Of a DNA stretch of 8,517 bases, positions 6,405 through 8,517 are shown piece by piece (position 1 is the stretch's first letter; each line of letters starts with the position of its first letter). Source of the DNA: Myxococcales bacterium (GTDB lineage Bacteria; Myxococcota; Polyangia; Fen-1088); the NCBI GenBank assembly GCA_003159055.1, contig PMLH01000358.1:1-8517 (forward strand). The letters are read 5' to 3'. Under the pieces are notes generated by a model. It worked only from the letters and a program-made list of their open reading frames with translations, was not told where the DNA came from and searched no databases. A program made the translations under genes and the position numbers.

Positions 6405-7443
6405 AGCGTTTCTTGTTGCTGGCTTTCAGCCAAGCGTCTTCGCCGGTGATTCGGCCCTCGTTGAGAAAGGCAAACAGGGCGTCGTCCATCGATTGCATGC
6501 CGTCCTTCTTGCCGCCTTGGATGATGGAGTTGATCATCGGCGTGTTGCCTTCGCGGATCACGTTGGACAGACCCGTGGTTCGCAGCAGCAATTCGAGTGC
6601 GGCGACGCGGCCCTTGCCATCTGCCGTGCGCAGGAGCAATTGGGAGGCGACTGCGGCCAGCGACGAGGCAAGCATGCCGCGCACTTGCCGCTGTTGATCG
6701 GTGGGGAAGACGTCGATCACGCGGTCGATGGTCTTGCTGGCGCTGTTGGTGTGAAGTGTGCCGAAAACCAGCACGCCCATTTCCGCGGCGGTGATGGCCA
6801 GCGAGATGGTTTCGAAGTCGCGCATTTCGCCGACCAGAATCACGTTCGGATCCTGGCGAATGGCGGCGCGCAAGGCGGACGCAAAGCTCTCGGTGTCGGT
6901 GCCGACTTCGCGTTGGGAAATGGTCGACTTCTTGTTGGGGTGCACGAACTCGATGGGGTCTTCAATCGTCACGATGTGGCGGTCGTGGACTTGATTGATT
7001 TTGTCGATGATGGACGCCAGCGTGGTCGACTTGCCCGAACCAGTCGGCCCAGTCACCAGCACCAGGCCGTGCTCCAGGTTCGCGAGACCCTCAGTCGCGG
7101 GCGGCAGGTTCAGCTTTTCGAGCGGAATGATTTCTTCCGGGATGATGCGGAAGACTGCGCCGACGCCGTTTTCCTGGTTGAGATAGTTAGCGCGAAAGCG
7201 CGCGAGGCCCTCCAGACCATAGGCGAAATCCAGGTCCAAAGTCTTGGTGAAATGGTCCCACTGTTTGGGCGAGGTGAGCTCACTCAATAGGCCGCGCAAA
7301 TCGGCGTCACTCAATACCGGCCAGTTGGCGACTTTCTCCAGGTGCCCATGCCGGCGAATGCGCGGCTCAAGTCCGGCGCCGAGGTGCAGATCGGATCCCT
7401 TGTTGTCTTTGAGGTAGCGGAAGAGCTCATCAAGGCGTGCCAT
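6379..7443 (-). CDS. pilT: PilT-family type IV pilus retraction ATPase
   Basis: The 354-residue product has the length and full motif set of PilT, a cytoplasmic hexameric ATPase that powers pilus retraction by depolymerising pilin at the inner membrane. The N-terminal PAS-like domain opens LDELFRYLKDNKGSDLHLGAG. The RecA-like domain carries Walker A GPTGSGKS (132-139), an Asp box VTIEDPIEF (158-166), Walker B VILVGEMRD (201-209, catalytic E206), and a His box GTLHTNSASKTIDRV (228-242). The C-terminus keeps LSNVIREG (292-299), the counterpart of the AIRNLIRE retraction motif, and a GMQSMDDAL segment. The ATG at 7443 is chosen because the protein then begins at the usual PilT N-terminus; the longer reading to 7545 overlaps the upstream gene and adds 34 unrelated arginine-rich residues. 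It lies 2 bases after the upstream paralogue's stop, so the two are probably co-expressed. PilT versus PilU or another paralogue cannot be settled here. Confidence 0.93.
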   Translation of the reverse strand: MARLDELFRYLKDNKGSDLHLGAGLEPRIRRHGHLEKVANWPVLSDADLRGLLSELTSPKQWDHFTKTLDLDFAYGLEGLARFRANYLNQENGVGAVFRIIPEEIIPLEKLNLPPATEGLANLEHGLVLVTGPTGSGKSTTLASIIDKINQVHDRHIVTIEDPIEFVHPNKKSTISQREVGTDTESFASALRAAIRQDPNVILVGEMRDFETISLAITAAEMGVLVFGTLHTNSASKTIDRVIDVFPTDQQRQVRGMLASSLAAVASQLLLRTADGKGRVAALELLLRTTGLSNVIREGNTPMINSIIQGGKKDGMQSMDDALFAFLNEGRITGEDAWLKASNKKRFENFAPQV

Positions 7444-7445
7444 GG

Positions 7446-8517
7446 CTACACGAATGCCTTCGGGTCTTCGCAGTGCCGTCGCGCGGTTTCTTTGCTGATG
7501 GTGCCGCTCTTGACCAGCTCCAGCAGTGAATCGTCGAACAGACACATGCCGAGGTTACGTCCGGTCTGCATGACCGACCGCAGTTGAAAGACGCGTTCTT
7601 CGCGAATCAGATTGGACACGGCGATGTTGACCAGCAGGATCTCCAGCGCGGGCACCCGGCGCGAACCGTCGACGGTGGGCACCAGTTTCTGCGACACGAT
7701 GGCGCGCAGCGATTCCGAGATCATGGCGCGGATTTGCGACTGTTGGTCGGGCGGGTAGGCGTCGAGGATGCGGTTGATGGTACGGCCGGCATCGTTGGTG
7801 TGAAGGGTGCCGAGCACCAAGTGTCCGGTCTCCGCCGCGGTGATCGCGAGGGAAATGGTTTCCAGATCGCGCAACTCGCCGATGCAGATGACGTCGGGAT
7901 CCTCGCGCAGCGCCGCACGCAACGCGCTTGCGAAGGTTTCGGTGTGCTTGCGCACCTGGCGCTGATTGACCACGCAGCTTTTCGATCGGTGCACGAACTC
8001 GACCGGATCCTCGACCGTGATGATGTGATCGGGGCGTTCCTCGTTGATCAAGTTGATCAGCGCCGCCAAGGTCGACGATTTGCCACAACCCGCAGGGCCG
8101 GTGACCAGCACCAGCCCTTGGTGGAAAGCGGTCAAGCGCGCGAGCGAGGTTGGCAGCCCCAACTGCTCCAGCGTGGGCGGCTCGGGCGGAATCGGGCGGA
8201 GTATCGCATCGACGCCTCTTCGCTGCCGGTACACATTGCCGCGAAAACGGCCGACACCGGGGATCGCGTACGCGAAGTCGAGATCGTTATGCGCCGTGAA
8301 TTGGGCACGTTCGCTCTCGGTCAGGATTTCCATGATCAGCGCCTCGGACTGCGCAGGTTCGAGGGGGGCGCCATTCGATTTGAGCAAGCGGCCGCTCATG
8401 CGCATCTGAATCGGCAACCCGGTGTGCAGGTGCACGTCGCTCGCGTGGAGCTGCATGGCTTTGGTAAGAATCTGGTCGAGCTGCGCAGGCGAGCCTTGGG
8501 GGCGCGTCGGGCTTGCC
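7446..8517 (-). CDS. PilT/PilU-family ATPase paralogue (5' end beyond window)
   Basis: This is the upstream partner of the tandem pair, with 356 codons plus a stop visible. The methionine at 8456 is probably internal. Upstream of it the frame stays open to the edge and reads AQLDQILTKA directly before MQLHASDVHLHTG, which completes the usual PilT N-terminal helix, so the true start lies to the right of the window. Counting from that methionine, the motifs are Walker A GPAGCGKS (120-127), Asp box ITVEDPVEF (146-154), Walker B VICIGELRD (189-197, catalytic E194), His box GTLHTNDAGRTINRI (216-230), SNLIREE (281-287) and GMCLFDDSLLEL near the end. The P-loop still fits GxxxxGKS but has Ala and Cys where canonical PilT has Thr and Ser. 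It should be an active hexameric motor of type IV pili. Its place upstream of the canonical copy suggests a divided or modulatory role, as in PilT/PilU pairs, but this is inference. Confidence 0.9.
   Translation of the reverse strand, partial: ASPTRPQGSPAQLDQILTKAMQLHASDVHLHTGLPIQMRMSGRLLKSNGAPLEPAQSEALIMEILTESERAQFTAHNDLDFAYAIPGVGRFRGNVYRQRRGVDAILRPIPPEPPTLEQLGLPTSLARLTAFHQGLVLVTGPAGCGKSSTLAALINLINEERPDHIITVEDPVEFVHRSKSCVVNQRQVRKHTETFASALRAALREDPDVICIGELRDLETISLAITAAETGHLVLGTLHTNDAGRTINRILDAYPPDQQSQIRAMISESLRAIVSQKLVPTVDGSRRVPALEILLVNIAVSNLIREERVFQLRSVMQTGRNLGMCLFDDSLLELVKSGTISKETARRHCEDPKAFV

Noticed and set aside
6493..7290. A 265-codon plus-strand open frame
   Set aside because: It is fully antisense to the PilT gene, which has every family motif; the plus-strand product looks like composition noise.
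6379..8517. PilB or GspE assembly or secretion ATPases
   Set aside because: The proteins lack the long N-terminal domain and four-cysteine zinc motif of that family and have PilT length and C-terminal motifs.
1..8517. CRISPR array, tRNA, rRNA or insertion sequence
   Set aside because: Reading by eye found no regularly spaced direct repeats, cloverleaf, rRNA stretch or transposase. Short degenerate repeats could have been missed.

Overview
This is a GC-rich, gene-dense bacterial window with no gene-free stretch over about 100 bases. Tandem PilT-type motor ATPases next to a type VI secretion (T6SS) cargo-loading operon suggest a Gram-negative soil or predatory proteobacterium, perhaps Myxococcota. 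No rRNA or other marker confirms this, so the taxon is an inference.

Region 1 (1-5881, minus strand) is a compact leftward operon of five genes. In transcription order they are: a DUF6484-like protein (5881-5417), a DUF2169 protein (5412-4351), a ketosynthase/thiolase-fold protein lacking its catalytic residues (4354-3329), a PAAR-like DUF4150 spike protein with two extra C-terminal modules (3313-2132), and a very long gene starting at 2132 that stays open to the left edge (at least 710 codons). The joints are a 4-base gap, an ATGA overlap, a 15-base gap and a TGATG overlap, so the genes are probably co-transcribed and translationally coupled. The family set is typical of T6SS cargo islands: the PAAR-like protein would tip the spike, DUF2169 would act as loading adaptor, and the last gene would be the cargo. 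The last protein has clustered hydrophobic helices near its C-terminus, which suggests a membrane-acting effector. No VgrG, immunity gene or T6SS core gene lies in the window; an immunity gene could be just beyond the left edge.

Region 2 (5882-6404) holds a 101-base divergent intergenic region with a plausible leftward promoter, then a small plus-strand gene for an unrecognised helical 125-residue protein. An inverted repeat follows at its convergent junction with the next gene.

Region 3 (6379-8517, minus strand) holds two tandem PilT-family hexameric ATPases 2 bases apart. The upstream copy runs off the right edge and has an altered P-loop (GPAGCGKS); the downstream copy has the canonical one (GPTGSGKS). 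Both keep the Asp box, Walker B glutamate and His box, so both should be active in type IV pilus retraction or a related motility function. Nothing in the sequence ties them functionally to the T6SS-like operon.
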